Positions 42,730 through 52,485 of a DNA stretch of 64,000 nt are shown here, in pieces. Every line of letters starts with the position of its first letter. Position 1 is the stretch's first letter. The stretch lies in contig NZ_JAIUDA010000010.1 of the NCBI RefSeq assembly GCF_020179835.1, positions 62,001-126,000 on the forward strand, in the 5' to 3' direction. Both the position numbers and the translations under genes were made by a program. Under the pieces are notes generated by a model. The model did no database searches and was not told the origin of the DNA. It saw nothing but the letters and a program-made list of their open reading frames with translations. Origin of the DNA: Pantoea sp. alder81 (GTDB lineage: Bacteria; Pseudomonadota; Gammaproteobacteria; Enterobacterales; Enterobacteriaceae).

Positions 42730-43755
42730 ATGGCTTTTCGTTTCCCGCTAAAACAGTCACTTGCCGTGATTTTGACCGCGATGGCCGTACTACCTACCAC
42801 CTCCGCGTTAGCGGCCAATGAGTATGGCGAGCAGCTGGAAGGTTTTCAGTATCCTTATTCACTTGAGCATTTTAATTTCTCTTCTCAGCAGCAAACGCTG
42901 AGCATGGGGTATATGGATGTGAAGCCCGCTCAACAGCCCAATGGTCAGACGGTGGTGCTGCTGCACGGTAAGAACTTCTGTGGCGCAACCTGGGAAGACA
43001 CCATCAAGGCGCTGAGTCAGCAGGGTTATCGCGTGATTGCACCGGACCAGATTGGTTTCTGCAGTTCGACGAAACCCGCCAATTACCAGTACAGCTTCCA
43101 GCAGCTTGCGCTGAATACCCATCAACTGCTGCAACAGCTCGGTATCGATAAGGCGGTGATTGTCGGGCATTCTACCGGCGGGATGCTGGCCACGCGCTAT
43201 GCGCTGATGTATCCGCAGCAGACGCAGAAGCTGGTGCTGGTGAATCCGATTGGGCTGGAGGACTGGAAAGCCAAAGGCGCGCCGTGGCGTTCGGTGGATC
43301 AGTGGTATCAGCGTGAGCTGAAGCTCAATGCGGCGGGCATTAAAAAGTATGAGCAAGCTACTTACTACAGCGGTCAGTGGAAGCCGGAGTATGACAAATG
43401 GGTGGATATGCTGGCGGGTCTCAACAGCGGACCGGGCCACAAGAAGGTGGCATGGAACTCGGCGCTGATTTACGACATGATTTTCACCCAGCCGGTATAT
43501 TACGAATTCAAAGACCTCAAAGTACCCACGACGTTGATGATCGGTACAGCGGATACCACGGCGATCGGTAGCGATATCGCACCACCGGCAGTGAAAGCGC
43601 AGTTGGGTCATTACAATGTTTTGGGCAAGCAGGTAGCGAAGATGATTCCTGGCGCGCGCTTAGTGGAATTCCCTGGTATGGGACACGCGCCTCAGATGGA
43701 AGAGCCGCAGAAATTTAATCAGACACTGATTAGCGATTTGGCGCGTCCGCTGTAA
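42730..43755 (+). CDS. Secreted alpha/beta hydrolase
   Basis: A 341-residue exported enzyme with signal peptide (residues 1-28, cut after ALA before AN). Hydrolase motifs: oxyanion region LLHGKNFCGATW, nucleophile GHSTGG (Ser148) and His in GMGHAPQ. Asp probably lies in IGTADTTAIG. Similar to proline iminopeptidase- and haloalkane-dehalogenase-type hydrolases, substrate unknown. ATG 42730 follows AGGAGAAGTG. Confidence 0.87.
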   Translation: MAFRFPLKQSLAVILTAMAVLPTTSALAANEYGEQLEGFQYPYSLEHFNFSSQQQTLSMGYMDVKPAQQPNGQTVVLLHGKNFCGATWEDTIKALSQQGYRVIAPDQIGFCSSTKPANYQYSFQQLALNTHQLLQQLGIDKAVIVGHSTGGMLATRYALMYPQQTQKLVLVNPIGLEDWKAKGAPWRSVDQWYQRELKLNAAGIKKYEQATYYSGQWKPEYDKWVDMLAGLNSGPGHKKVAWNSALIYDMIFTQPVYYEFKDLKVPTTLMIGTADTTAIGSDIAPPAVKAQLGHYNVLGKQVAKMIPGARLVEFPGMGHAPQMEEPQKFNQTLISDLARPL

Positions 43756-43795
43756 GGGACGGTGGCAAATGGCCGTGCCCAGGCACGCCCTCACA

Positions 43796-44770
43796 TTACT
43801 GCGCCAGTTTTTTCTTGCCGTTCTTGGCTTCGTACATGCGTGCATCGCTGCCTTCCAGCAACTGCTCCAGCGATTGCGGTTGGTCAGGATCAAACTCCAC
43901 GATGCCCGAAGAGAAGTGCAGGGCGTAGCGGCGGTCGAGATCCTGAGTCTGCTTCTGCAGGAAATGGTCAAAGCGCGCGAGCACACCTTCGGCATCGTGG
44001 TGCTGTAAGCCGTTAAACAGCACAACAAATTCATCGCCGCCCAGACGGGCAAAGATATCGGCATGACGGAAGCTCACCTTCATCGCATCGGCAAAATCCA
44101 TCAGCGCGCGGTCGCCTTCACGGTGGCCCAGCGTATCGTTAATGGCTTTAAAGCGGTCGAGATCGAGGAAGGTCAGGCTCGCCGGCAGTTGCTTCACCTG
44201 GCACTCATTCAGCGCAAGCTGTCCGAGCGTCATAAAGCCGCGACGGTTGGTGATTTGGGTCAGCTCATCTGAGGTAGCGGTTTGAAACGCCACCAGCTCG
44301 GCTTCTGCCATCGCTGCCAGATCGCGCAGCGTATGCATATCGTCTTCGTTGAACTCGCGGGCATGGTGATCGACGATGCACAGCGTGCCGACTTTAGCGC
44401 CAGAAGGCGTACGCAACGGACAACCGGCGTAGAAGCGCACAGGGCTGTCTGAGGTATTCACCAACGGATTATCGTGGAAGCGCTCATCTTCGAGGGCGTT
44501 CTCCACCACCATCACATCATCTTGTAAGATGGCGTGGCCACAGAACGACGTATTGCGGGGTGCGGTCGCCGCGCCTGGCCCCGCGACAGATTTGAACCAC
44601 TGATGGTCCTCCTCCAGCAGGCTAACCAGCGCAACCGGCACGCCGAACAAACGACGGGCAAGGCGGGTTAAACGGTCAAAACGCTCTTCTGCAGGCGTGT
44701 GCAGAATGTTGAGCGCACGTAACTGGGCCAGACGAATCGCTTCGTCCGCAGGCAGTGCAGGTGCTTTCAT
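43796..44770 (-). CDS. GAF-GGDEF diguanylate cyclase
   Basis: A 324-residue cytoplasmic protein. GAF domain about residues 25-160 (SFCGHAILQDDVMVVEN; GCPLRTPSGAKVGTLCIVD) and GGDEF domain about 168-324. The active site GGDEF is intact at 244-248 and the RxxD inhibitory site (RHAD, 235-238) is five residues upstream. It should make c-di-GMP with product inhibition; the GAF ligand is unknown. ATG at 44770. Faces hemB in the same direction after 114 bases, separate transcript. Confidence 0.92.
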   Translation of the reverse strand: MKAPALPADEAIRLAQLRALNILHTPAEERFDRLTRLARRLFGVPVALVSLLEEDHQWFKSVAGPGAATAPRNTSFCGHAILQDDVMVVENALEDERFHDNPLVNTSDSPVRFYAGCPLRTPSGAKVGTLCIVDHHAREFNEDDMHTLRDLAAMAEAELVAFQTATSDELTQITNRRGFMTLGQLALNECQVKQLPASLTFLDLDRFKAINDTLGHREGDRALMDFADAMKVSFRHADIFARLGGDEFVVLFNGLQHHDAEGVLARFDHFLQKQTQDLDRRYALHFSSGIVEFDPDQPQSLEQLLEGSDARMYEAKNGKKKLAQ

Positions 44771-44884
44771 CGCGTTACTCTTTCTTTTGAATTATTCGGG
44801 TACAACAACACTGGTGTTTTGGTGCCACAAAGGCATAAAGCGCCTGGCAATGGTAGCGATATCCACTGCCAAGCGTAACGGATA

Positions 44885-45862
44885 TCAGAGCACTTTTTGC
44901 TCGGCGAGATCAAGGGCAAAATAGCTGAAAATCAGGTCGGCACCGGCACGTTTAATCGCACCAAGACTCTCCAGAACCACATTACGTTCGTCGATGGCAC
45001 CCGCCTGCGCGGCGAATTTGATCATCGCGTATTCACCACTGACCTGGTATGCAGCCAGCGGCAGAGTAGTGCGCTCGCGGATATCACGCAGAATATCGAG
45101 GTAGGCGCCCGCCGGTTTCACCATCAGTGAATCGGCCCCTTCGGCTTCATCGATCAGAGACTCGCGAATCGCTTCACGACGGTTCATCGGATTCATCTGA
45201 TAAGTTTTACGATCGCCTTTCAGCGCCGTTCCCGCCGCTTCACGGAATGGACCGTAGAACGAGGAGGCGAACTTGGTGGAGTAAGACATGATGGCGGTAT
45301 CGGTGAAGCCTGCCGCATCCAGCGCCTGGCGAATAGCTTTCACCTGGCCATCCATTGCCGCTGAAGGGGCGATGAAATCAGCGCCGGCCTGTGCAGCCAC
45401 CACGGCCTGTTTGCCAAGGTTAATCAACGTCTGGTCGTTGTCCACGCCGTGATCGCACAGCACGCCACAGTGACCGTGGCTGGTGTATTCGCAGAAGCAG
45501 GTATCGGACATCACGATCATCTCTGGCACGGTGTCTTTGCAGATGCGCGACATACGCGCCACCAGGCCATTTTCATTCCATGCATCGCTGCCGGTCGCAT
45601 CGGTGTGATGCGAGATACCGAAGGTCATCACCGAGCGAATACCGGCTTTAGCGATACGCTCAATTTCATACGCCAGACGTTTCTCAGGAATACGCATCAC
45701 ACCCGGCATGGCGTTGATTGGCACGTAATCGTCCACGCCTTCTTCAACGAAGATCGGAAGGGCCAAATCGTTCAGGCTGAGGTTGGATTCCTGGAACATT
45801 TCACGCATTGACGCGCTTTTGCGCAGTCTTCTTGGACGCTGGAGCAGATTGAATTCAGACAT
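44885..45862 (-). CDS. hemB: Delta-aminolevulinic acid dehydratase (porphobilinogen synthase)
   Basis: A 325-residue enzyme of heme synthesis that joins two 5-aminolevulinate molecules to porphobilinogen. The zinc cluster DTCFCEYTSHGHCGVL near residue 118 and both active-site lysines (SYSTKFASSFYGPF; SLMVKPAGAYLD) are present. Matches enterobacterial HemB end to end. Confidence 0.97.
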   Translation of the reverse strand: MSEFNLLQRPRRLRKSASMREMFQESNLSLNDLALPIFVEEGVDDYVPINAMPGVMRIPEKRLAYEIERIAKAGIRSVMTFGISHHTDATGSDAWNENGLVARMSRICKDTVPEMIVMSDTCFCEYTSHGHCGVLCDHGVDNDQTLINLGKQAVVAAQAGADFIAPSAAMDGQVKAIRQALDAAGFTDTAIMSYSTKFASSFYGPFREAAGTALKGDRKTYQMNPMNRREAIRESLIDEAEGADSLMVKPAGAYLDILRDIRERTTLPLAAYQVSGEYAMIKFAAQAGAIDERNVVLESLGAIKRAGADLIFSYFALDLAEQKVL

Positions 45863-45950
45863 GTTCGTACAACTTTTGCTGGTGAAAAAAGTGACAATAG
45901 TTTACCCCTTTTCGCCAGCGGGGATGAAGGATTGTGTGCGGAAACGAAAA

Positions 45951-45970
45951 CTCCCGCCGGACGGCGGGAG
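45951..45970 (-). terminator. proP terminator
   Basis: CTCCCGCC (45951-45958) / GGCGGGAG (45963-45970) with a GAAAAC run on the left that becomes GTTTTC after the stem on the minus strand, 10 bases after the proP stop. Confidence 0.8.
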
Positions 45971-45979
45971 TGGGGAAGA

Positions 45980-47485
45980 TTACTCGTTGATGTCCGGGTG
46001 CTGCTGCACCAGGTTTTTACGTTTCGCCTCTAGCTTGGCGATCTCATCATCAATATCTTCAATTTTCTGCTCAATATTGTCGTGATGCTCCTGCAGGATT
46101 TCACGCGCTTCTTCAATATCCGAAGCCGCCGGAGTGGCACCGCGCAGCGGCTTGTTGGCGGTCTCTTTCATGTAGATACCGGTGATCAAACCAATCACCG
46201 CCACCACCATCAGGTAGTAAGCCGGCATATACAGATTGTTGGTTGTCTCCACCAGCCACGCGGCGAAGGTTGGGGTTAAACCGGCAATCAATACTGAGAT
46301 GTTAAAGGCACTCGCCAGCGCACTGTAACGAATGTGCGTTGGGAACATCGCCGGCAGCGACGAAGCCATCACGCCGGTAAAGGCGTTAAGGATTACCGCA
46401 AGCAGCAGCAGACCAGCAAAAATCAGACCCAGCACGCCGCTGTTAATCAGCATGAAGGCCGGAATTGCGCAGGCAAACAGCGCGATACTACCAATGATGA
46501 TAAACGGACGACGACCAAAGCGGTCACTCAGCATACCCATCACCGGCTGGACAAACAGCATACCCATCATGATGGCGATAATGATCAGCACGCCGTGATC
46601 TTCTGAATAGTGCAGGTTATGCGACAGGTAGCTCGGCATGTAGGTCAGCAGCATGTAGTAGGTCACGTTGGTGGCAATCACCAAACCGACACAGGCCAAC
46701 AGACTCTTCCAGTGCTTAGTGGCGATCTCTTTGAACGACACTTTCGGGCCGTCGCGCAGACCTTCACGGTCGCCTTGCTCCAGCTTCTCAACGTGCTGCT
46801 GGAACGCCGGTGTCTCTTCCAGAGCATGACGCAGATAAAGACCAATCAGGCCCAACGGCAAGGCAAGGAAGAACGGCAGACGCCAGCCCCACTCAAGGAA
46901 TTTCGCTTCACCGATGACGGTGGAAATCAGTACAACGACGCCCGCACCCAGCACGAAGCCGGCGATCGAGCCGAAGTCGAGCCAGCTACCCATAAAGCCA
47001 CGTTTACGGTCTGGCGAATACTCTGCGACGAATATCGACGCACCGGTGTATTCACCGCCCACCGAGAAGCCCTGCGCCATTTTGGCCAGCAGCAGCAGAA
47101 TCGGTGCCCAGATGCCAATAGAGGCATAAGAGGGGATCAGGCCGATACAGAAGGTACTGATCGACATGATGACAATGGTGATGGAGAGGATTTTCTGACG
47201 ACCGTATTTGTCGCCGAGCATACCGAAGAACAGTCCACCCAGTGGACGAATCAGGAAGGGAACTGAGAAGGTACCCAGTGCAGCAATCATCTGCACGCTA
47301 GGCGATGCATCCGGGAAGAACACCTTACCCAGTGCATAAGCCACAAAGCCATAAACACCGAAATCAAACCACTCCATCGCGTTGCCCAGAGACGCGGCGG
47401 TAATGGCTTTACGTAAACGGGCGTCATCGATAATCGTGACGTCATCCAGCCCGATAGGTTTTACACGCTTCCTACGTAGTTTCAT
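45980..47485 (-). CDS. proP: Glycine betaine/proline/proton symporter ProP
   Basis: A 501-residue MFS osmoprotectant symporter (E. coli 500). Start by homology at ATG 47485 (MKLRRKRVKP). Core features: ASLGNAMEWFDFGVYGF near residue 36, GDKYGRQKILS in loop 2-3, and a C-terminal coiled coil (EAREILQEHHDNIEQKIEDI and EIAKLEAKRKNLVQQH) typical of osmosensing ProP. It imports compatible solutes at high osmolarity. A CRP-like site lies upstream. Confidence 0.96.
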   Translation of the reverse strand: MKLRRKRVKPIGLDDVTIIDDARLRKAITAASLGNAMEWFDFGVYGFVAYALGKVFFPDASPSVQMIAALGTFSVPFLIRPLGGLFFGMLGDKYGRQKILSITIVIMSISTFCIGLIPSYASIGIWAPILLLLAKMAQGFSVGGEYTGASIFVAEYSPDRKRGFMGSWLDFGSIAGFVLGAGVVVLISTVIGEAKFLEWGWRLPFFLALPLGLIGLYLRHALEETPAFQQHVEKLEQGDREGLRDGPKVSFKEIATKHWKSLLACVGLVIATNVTYYMLLTYMPSYLSHNLHYSEDHGVLIIIAIMMGMLFVQPVMGMLSDRFGRRPFIIIGSIALFACAIPAFMLINSGVLGLIFAGLLLLAVILNAFTGVMASSLPAMFPTHIRYSALASAFNISVLIAGLTPTFAAWLVETTNNLYMPAYYLMVVAVIGLITGIYMKETANKPLRGATPAASDIEEAREILQEHHDNIEQKIEDIDDEIAKLEAKRKNLVQQHPDINE

Positions 47486-48060
47486 GATGTAACCCTGTAT
47501 TGGAATTCGAAAAATCCTCAACGCTGCAGACTACATTTTGTGGCCAGTCAACGGCGTTGAGAAAATTTAAGCATAGCCGTGAAAGATGGTTTTATCCGGC
47601 GTTGCTTGGGTAATAATTAGGGGCGAAATGATTACGTCCCGCGACAGAGTATACCGATTTTGTGTGATATTTGTCATGTTTCGGCCGGCAACTGGCTATT
47701 TTTTGGCTAAAGATACGGTTGAAAGCGGGCCGAAACGCAGCAAATAAAATCACATAAACGGGGCGAAGAGGCGCGTATTGCCTGCTTTTTATCGAAGCGG
47801 TGAGGGGCGAGGGGCTTTGATAACGAAAAAATTATTTTAGCGCTCCTGCGGAGTAAGGAAATCCTGATGGTTATCAGTGGTATCAACTGCGCACCACCTT
47901 TAAATTAATCCATTGTTCTGCTAAATCGTGGCTTTGTTTCCACACCTGATTGTTGCGCAAATAAATAAGAAAAGCTTACCAATAAGCGAAGCGGCAAGCT
48001 TTGCTTGCCAGCCTGACATCATTCGGTAATACTCTGCCGCCTGGCTCAGGTGGAGTGTTC
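47486..48060. other. 575-base intergenic region
   Basis: Divergent control region of proP and the unknown gene at 48061. It contains the CRP-like site and an inverted repeat GGCAAGC-TTT-GCTTGCC (47993-48009). No ORF or mobile element seen. Confidence 0.5.
47663..47678 (-). promoter_or_regulatory. CRP-like site upstream of proP
   Basis: TGTGA-TATTTG-TCATG resembles the CRP consensus TGTGA-N6-TCACA with two mismatches in the right half. CRP affects proP P1 in E. coli. It lies 178 bases before the proP start, within the empty 47486-48060 region. Confidence 0.35.
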
Positions 48061-48528
48061 ATGTCGAAAAAAAACGCCCGATTGTTTGAGAATCCCTGGC
48101 TGTCGCAAATCGACAGTGTAGAAAGGAATCTTATCAATTATGCGCCTGATGCACGGCGAATTGCTCCTGTTTCCATCGTGCCGGTGGGGTGGATTGAGTG
48201 CGGTGAGCGGGCCGATGCACAGCTGACACTGTTGGCACAACGGCCCGATGAGCTGGTGAAGCGTTTGAAAAGCTGGAGGCAGGCGGGATTGCTGACCAGC
48301 CAGGCCGCGGAGAGCTTTCGTCAGTTGCAGCGTCTGACGCAAACCAGTATTGCGCGTAACCAACCGATTACGCAGCTTGAAGAGTATCAGCAGTTGGTGG
48401 GGCAATTAACGCCGACGCTGGAGCGCATTAACCAACGCCTAAACGCGCAACGCCAGTCCGCCAATTTGGCGGAAGACAGCCTGGAAGTGGCATTGCGCAT
48501 CGCGGAGAAGCGCCGCCGTTCAGAGTAA
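48061..48528 (+). CDS. Hypothetical protein (155 aa), helical
   Basis: A 155-residue soluble protein with a strongly helical, glutamine/arginine-rich C-terminal half (QRLTQTSIARNQPITQLEEY onward), likely coiled coil. No signal peptide and no membrane helix. ATG 48061 follows GGTGGAG, which lies partly in a short stem (CCGCCTG/CAGGTGG, 48037-48053). Its end overlaps the convergent dehydrogenase gene by 9 bases. Family not recognised. Confidence 0.75.
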   Translation: MSKKNARLFENPWLSQIDSVERNLINYAPDARRIAPVSIVPVGWIECGERADAQLTLLAQRPDELVKRLKSWRQAGLLTSQAAESFRQLQRLTQTSIARNQPITQLEEYQQLVGQLTPTLERINQRLNAQRQSANLAEDSLEVALRIAEKRRRSE

Positions 48529-49479
48529 CGAGCGCAGCGGAGCACCCGTCACCCATCCCTGAATATCTTCCACGGCCTGCGTAAAGTAGGTGCGGTAGTT
48601 GCTATCTGCAACGTAGCCAAGATGCGGTGTGGCGAGCACGGTGGGCAGATGGCGCAGCGGATGATCAGCGGGTAACGGTTCCTGTTCAAACACATCGATC
48701 CCGACACCCGCCAACTGGCCGGATTGCAGCGCCGCAATCATCGCCTGCTGGTCGACAATCGCGGCGCGCGAGGTGTTAATCAACAGCGCACCCGGCTTCA
48801 TCTGTGCCAGCGCATCGCTATCAATCAGATGACGCGAGCGCTCGCTAAGCACCAGATGCACGGAAACGAAATCGCTGATCCGCATTAGCGCATGTAACGA
48901 GTCCATCCGCTCGACACCGCATTCGGCCGCACGCGCGTCGGTGAGATTCTGGCTCCACGCGCAAACGCGCATGCCAAAAGCCTGTGCCACTTTGGCCATC
49001 TCGCCACCAATTTTTCCCAGCCCCACTAAGCCCAGCGTTTTGCCCTGCAAACCGAGCCCCAGCGTTTGCTGCCACGGCCCGTTATTGCGCAGTGCCTGAC
49101 TCTCCACGCCGATGTGACGCGCCAGCCCGATCAGCAAGCCCCAGCTCAGCTCCATCGGCGCGGCGCTGCTGCTGGCGGTACCGCACACCGCGATGTAGCG
49201 CTCGGCGCAGGCGTGCAGATCAATTGACGCATTGCGCATGCCGGAAGTGACCACCAGTTTGAGGTTAGGTAAGCGGCCAATCAGCTCCGCAGTCAGCGGT
49301 GTGCGCTCGCGCATAACAACGAGGATATCGGCGTGTTCGATATGGCGCACCAGCTCATCTTCATTGTCAAAATGCTGGGTCAGTGCGGTGGTCTGTACGG
49401 TAGGTTGAAGCGATGTCCAATCGGCCAGCGACAGGGCAACGTTCTGGTAATCATCAAGAATCAGGCAATGCAGGCTCAT
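48520..49479 (-). CDS. D-2-hydroxyacid dehydrogenase
   Basis: A 319-residue cytoplasmic dehydrogenase of the phosphoglycerate/glyoxylate family. Rossmann motif GLVGLGKIGGEMAKVAQAFG near 144, catalytic Arg in LINTSRAAIVDQ, Glu in GVGIDVFEQEPL and His in LATPHLGYVAD. The substrate is unknown; distinct from the enzyme at the left edge. ATG 49479 follows AGGAACCCC and lies inside the 3' end of the upstream phosphodiesterase gene (26-base overlap), so translation may be coupled. Confidence 0.9.
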   Translation of the reverse strand: MSLHCLILDDYQNVALSLADWTSLQPTVQTTALTQHFDNEDELVRHIEHADILVVMRERTPLTAELIGRLPNLKLVVTSGMRNASIDLHACAERYIAVCGTASSSAAPMELSWGLLIGLARHIGVESQALRNNGPWQQTLGLGLQGKTLGLVGLGKIGGEMAKVAQAFGMRVCAWSQNLTDARAAECGVERMDSLHALMRISDFVSVHLVLSERSRHLIDSDALAQMKPGALLINTSRAAIVDQQAMIAALQSGQLAGVGIDVFEQEPLPADHPLRHLPTVLATPHLGYVADSNYRTYFTQAVEDIQGWVTGAPLRSLL

Positions 49480-51076
49480 GGGGTTCCTCAACAAGAAGCG
49501 GCTGGCACCCTTGCTCGTTGAGCCAGGCGCGGAGCCGGTCATTATCCATCGGACGGGCATAATAATAGCCCTGAATCAGCACCACGCCACGCTGTCGCAG
49601 ATAGTCATATTGTAACGAGGTTTCCACCCCTTCACCGAGCACATCCAGCTTGAGTTTGTGGCACAGGTTAATGATGGCATCCAGCACCGGCGTTTCCACC
49701 TCCAGACCTTCAATCGCGTTAATAAAGCCACGATCGATTTTCAGGTAATCGAGTGGGAAGGTCAGCAGGTAAGAGAGAGAGCAGTGACCGGTACCAAAAT
49801 CATCGATCGCCACCTTCATGCCGTGTGACTGCAGATGGCGCAGCTTGCGTGCCACCAGTTCGCCGTCATCAATCAGGCTGCGTTCGGTCAACTCCAGCGT
49901 GACCACCATTTGCTTATCTTTAATCCGGCGGGCAAAGCGCTGAATATCCTGCACGAAATCGGCATGTTGCAAATGCTCTGCTGCCACGTTCAGACCGATA
50001 TGGAAACCGGGTTCCACCTGCCAGCCCTGAATATCTTCCGCCATCAGATCCAGTAAATGCTGGGTGAGCGGGACAATTACGCCCTCTGCTTCAGCATGGC
50101 TAATAAAAATATCCGGACGAATCATCTCGCCATTCGGCAATTGCCAGCGTAATAAGGCCTCCGCGCCTTTGCAGCGCTCGATCTCAGTACTGTAAACCGG
50201 CTGGTAATGCACCGAGAACTGACGATTACGTATGGCGCGACGGATTTCATCGCCCCAGGAAATGCGGCGGCGTAGCCAGTTGGCGGTCAGCACCATCAGC
50301 AGAATAGAGAAAATCGCGGCCATCGGCAGGAAGATAAACAGCGCCTGGCGCCAGGCTTTTAGCAACTCGGAGGCGGGGACCGTGACGTTGACGCTGATCG
50401 GGTAGCGGCTCGACTCCGCTTGATAAGGCTCACTCTTGAAATACAGCTCGGGTTCGATATCGGCAGGGCCGCTGGTGATCGCCGCACCGCCGCTAAAGCG
50501 CAGGCTCATCTGGTAGCCGCGTGACTCGCCGATCGCATGCATAAAGTCCATCAGATACTGACCGTCAATCACCGCCCAGAAGCCGGTGCTGTCGGGTAGC
50601 TGGCGCACAAATACCACGGCAGGACGATTGGGCACGCCGTAAGTGCCACGAATCGAGATACTCCACCAGGCTTTGCCGGTGATTGGCGGCGGTTGCATCA
50701 TCATCTGGGTCAGGGTGCCATGCACCAAACCAAAGGCCGATGAGCAACTGATGTTCTCGCCATTCAACAGACCGACGGAACGGAAATAGGCGTTAAGAGT
50801 GCCAGCACGCTGCAGCTGGTCTTCGATTTTCTCGCAAGGCTGATAATGGTACTGACGCAACTGGGTGATCATATCCCAGGCGTTATCACTCATCTTTTCA
50901 GCTTGCGTTAAGAGGGAGTTGGCCGTGGAAATCTGCTGCTGGCTCACCGTGTGCCGCGCTTCAATGGCTGTACAAAGGATGCCCAGTACCAGCGGTAATA
51001 ACCCGGCACAGACAATTAACAGCCAGCCAAAATCGCGATTTCTTTTTTGCGGTGGCACCTGACTTTCCTCGGTCAT
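49454..51076 (-). CDS. CSS-motif EAL c-di-GMP phosphodiesterase
   Basis: A 540-residue membrane protein of the PdeC/YjcC group. Two membrane helices (about 20-40 and 245-265) enclose a periplasmic domain with the CSS motif (NGENISCSSAFG), whose cysteines can be redox-controlled by DsbA/B in E. coli relatives. The EAL domain has EALLRW, DDFGTGHCSLSYL, KIDRGF and LGEGVET, so it should be active in degrading c-di-GMP. Start taken at MTEESQVPPQ (51076); an ATG at 51118 is possible. Confidence 0.92.
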   Translation of the reverse strand: MTEESQVPPQKRNRDFGWLLIVCAGLLPLVLGILCTAIEARHTVSQQQISTANSLLTQAEKMSDNAWDMITQLRQYHYQPCEKIEDQLQRAGTLNAYFRSVGLLNGENISCSSAFGLVHGTLTQMMMQPPPITGKAWWSISIRGTYGVPNRPAVVFVRQLPDSTGFWAVIDGQYLMDFMHAIGESRGYQMSLRFSGGAAITSGPADIEPELYFKSEPYQAESSRYPISVNVTVPASELLKAWRQALFIFLPMAAIFSILLMVLTANWLRRRISWGDEIRRAIRNRQFSVHYQPVYSTEIERCKGAEALLRWQLPNGEMIRPDIFISHAEAEGVIVPLTQHLLDLMAEDIQGWQVEPGFHIGLNVAAEHLQHADFVQDIQRFARRIKDKQMVVTLELTERSLIDDGELVARKLRHLQSHGMKVAIDDFGTGHCSLSYLLTFPLDYLKIDRGFINAIEGLEVETPVLDAIINLCHKLKLDVLGEGVETSLQYDYLRQRGVVLIQGYYYARPMDNDRLRAWLNEQGCQPLLVEEPHEPALPDS

Positions 51077-51405
51077 TTTAAGCAGCAGATGAGGGCTAAG
51101 CTGCGGCGTCAGCAGCATAACACTTCCAGGGGCCGTGCATATTAGCGTTTTGATTTTGCTCTGGACTGACTCAGGTCAAATATCGGCGTCGCTTTGCGTT
51201 AATTGACAATGTTTTGCCGTTATTGGCATTTCCCAGCGGGAAAAGCGCTGTGCCACGATGTTGGGAAAGCATATTGAACCGAAATGCGGGTTAAAAAAGG
51301 GTAATGGTAATTCGGAGAGGGCTGTTGTCCAGCGGATCAGGCGCGGGGCGAATTGGCCGGTGCGCACGCGGGCGCACCTTCACCAAATCGGGAGTCAATG
51401 TCGTT
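51077..51405. other. Intergenic region with one hairpin
   Basis: A 329-base gap. It holds the promoter of the EAL gene and, near the end of the tqsA-like gene, a hairpin GGTGCGC-N6-GCGCACC (51359-51378) that may end tqsA transcription. No gene found. Confidence 0.5.
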
Positions 51406-52452
51406 TTAACGCGGACGCGATCCCGGCCGCCCATTGCCCAGCATAATCGCCAATCGGCTGCCGCCTGGCGTGGTCTCCATTAATATTTTGGTGACGCTGG
51501 TCAGCGGCACCGACAGCAGCATGCCCACCGGTCCCAATAGCCAGCCCCAGAAAATCAGCGACAGAAACACCACCAGCGTGGAAAGCCCTAAGCCGCGGCC
51601 CATCAGCTTTGGCTCCAGCATATTGCCAAACAGCATATGAATCGCACTAAACAGCGCGACTACAAACAGCGCATCGTAGACGCCATTTAACACCAGCGCC
51701 TGAATAAACGGTGGGATGCCGGCGATGATGGGACCGATGTTGGGCACGAAGTTGAGGATAAACGCCACCACGCCCCAAAACAGCGCGAATTTCACGCCGA
51801 TCAATTCCAGCACCAGCCATACCGCGAGGCCGGTGATGGCGCTGACTAAGGTTTTCAGCGCCAGATAGTGAGTCACACCTTTGAACGCTTTGTGGAGTCC
51901 GGCAATGCGGATTTGTGGATTCACCATAGCGTTACGCATTTTGTACGGCAGATGACGCACTTCAAACAGCATAAACACCACGGTGAGGATCAGCAGCAGC
52001 ACGTTGGTCATGGCGCCGGAAAACTGTTTCAGCAGCGTGGTGGCCATATCCATCATCACGTTGGGATCGAGTCGCGCGGCTAAAGCTTCCGTGGAGATAT
52101 TGATATGAAAGCGAGCGGCAAAGTGCTGCACCACGCCGAGCTTTTGCTCCAGCATGCTCCGGATTTGCGGATAGGTATCGCTGAAGTCACTGGCTGAACT
52201 GGCCATCACGCCAACCAGCAACAGGATAACGATGAATATCACGGTGATTACCGCAGTGATCGCCAGACCGCGCGGCACGCCGCGACGCATCAGCAGAGTC
52301 ACCAGCGGATTCAACACAATCGCCAGAAAACTGGCGAGCAGGAAGGGCACCAGAATCTCTGACGCGGCGCGAATGCCCGCCAGAATGATCACCAGCATCG
52401 CCATCTTGACCAGCATGTTCTGGCCAATTTTTTCCTGGGGCAGGTTGTTCAT
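51406..52452 (-). CDS. tqsA: AI-2E family transporter, TqsA-like
   Basis: A 348-residue membrane protein with about eight helices, clearly alignable to E. coli TqsA (recalled): MLVIILAGIRAASEILVPFL, the PNIGPIIAGIPPFIQALVLNG region and a GRGLGLSTLVVFLSLIFWGW stretch identical to TqsA. TqsA exports autoinducer-2 in E. coli. Its Shine-Dalgarno is within a perfect hairpin (52456-52485). Confidence 0.9.
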   Translation of the reverse strand: MNNLPQEKIGQNMLVKMAMLVIILAGIRAASEILVPFLLASFLAIVLNPLVTLLMRRGVPRGLAITAVITVIFIVILLLVGVMASSASDFSDTYPQIRSMLEQKLGVVQHFAARFHINISTEALAARLDPNVMMDMATTLLKQFSGAMTNVLLLILTVVFMLFEVRHLPYKMRNAMVNPQIRIAGLHKAFKGVTHYLALKTLVSAITGLAVWLVLELIGVKFALFWGVVAFILNFVPNIGPIIAGIPPFIQALVLNGVYDALFVVALFSAIHMLFGNMLEPKLMGRGLGLSTLVVFLSLIFWGWLLGPVGMLLSVPLTSVTKILMETTPGGSRLAIMLGNGRPGSRPR

Positions 52453-52455
52453 TTA

Positions 52456-52485
52456 CTCTCCTGAGTCATCAATGGCTCAGGAGAG
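52456..52485 (-). promoter_or_regulatory. Hairpin covering the tqsA ribosome binding site
   Basis: Perfect 10-bp inverted repeat CTCTCCTGAG (52456-52465) / CTCAGGAGAG (52476-52485), loop 10 bases. In the mRNA the AGGAGAG ribosome site is the 3' arm, ending 3 bases before the ATG at 52452. Confidence 0.65.

Noticed and set aside
46610..47266. Antisense frame over proP
   Set aside because: Lies fully inside proP; sequence is glutamine/histidine-rich and matches no family.
51359..51378. GGTGCGC hairpin as a REP copy
   Set aside because: Lacks the GTAG/CTAC foot and has a longer, asymmetric loop; treated as a plain hairpin.
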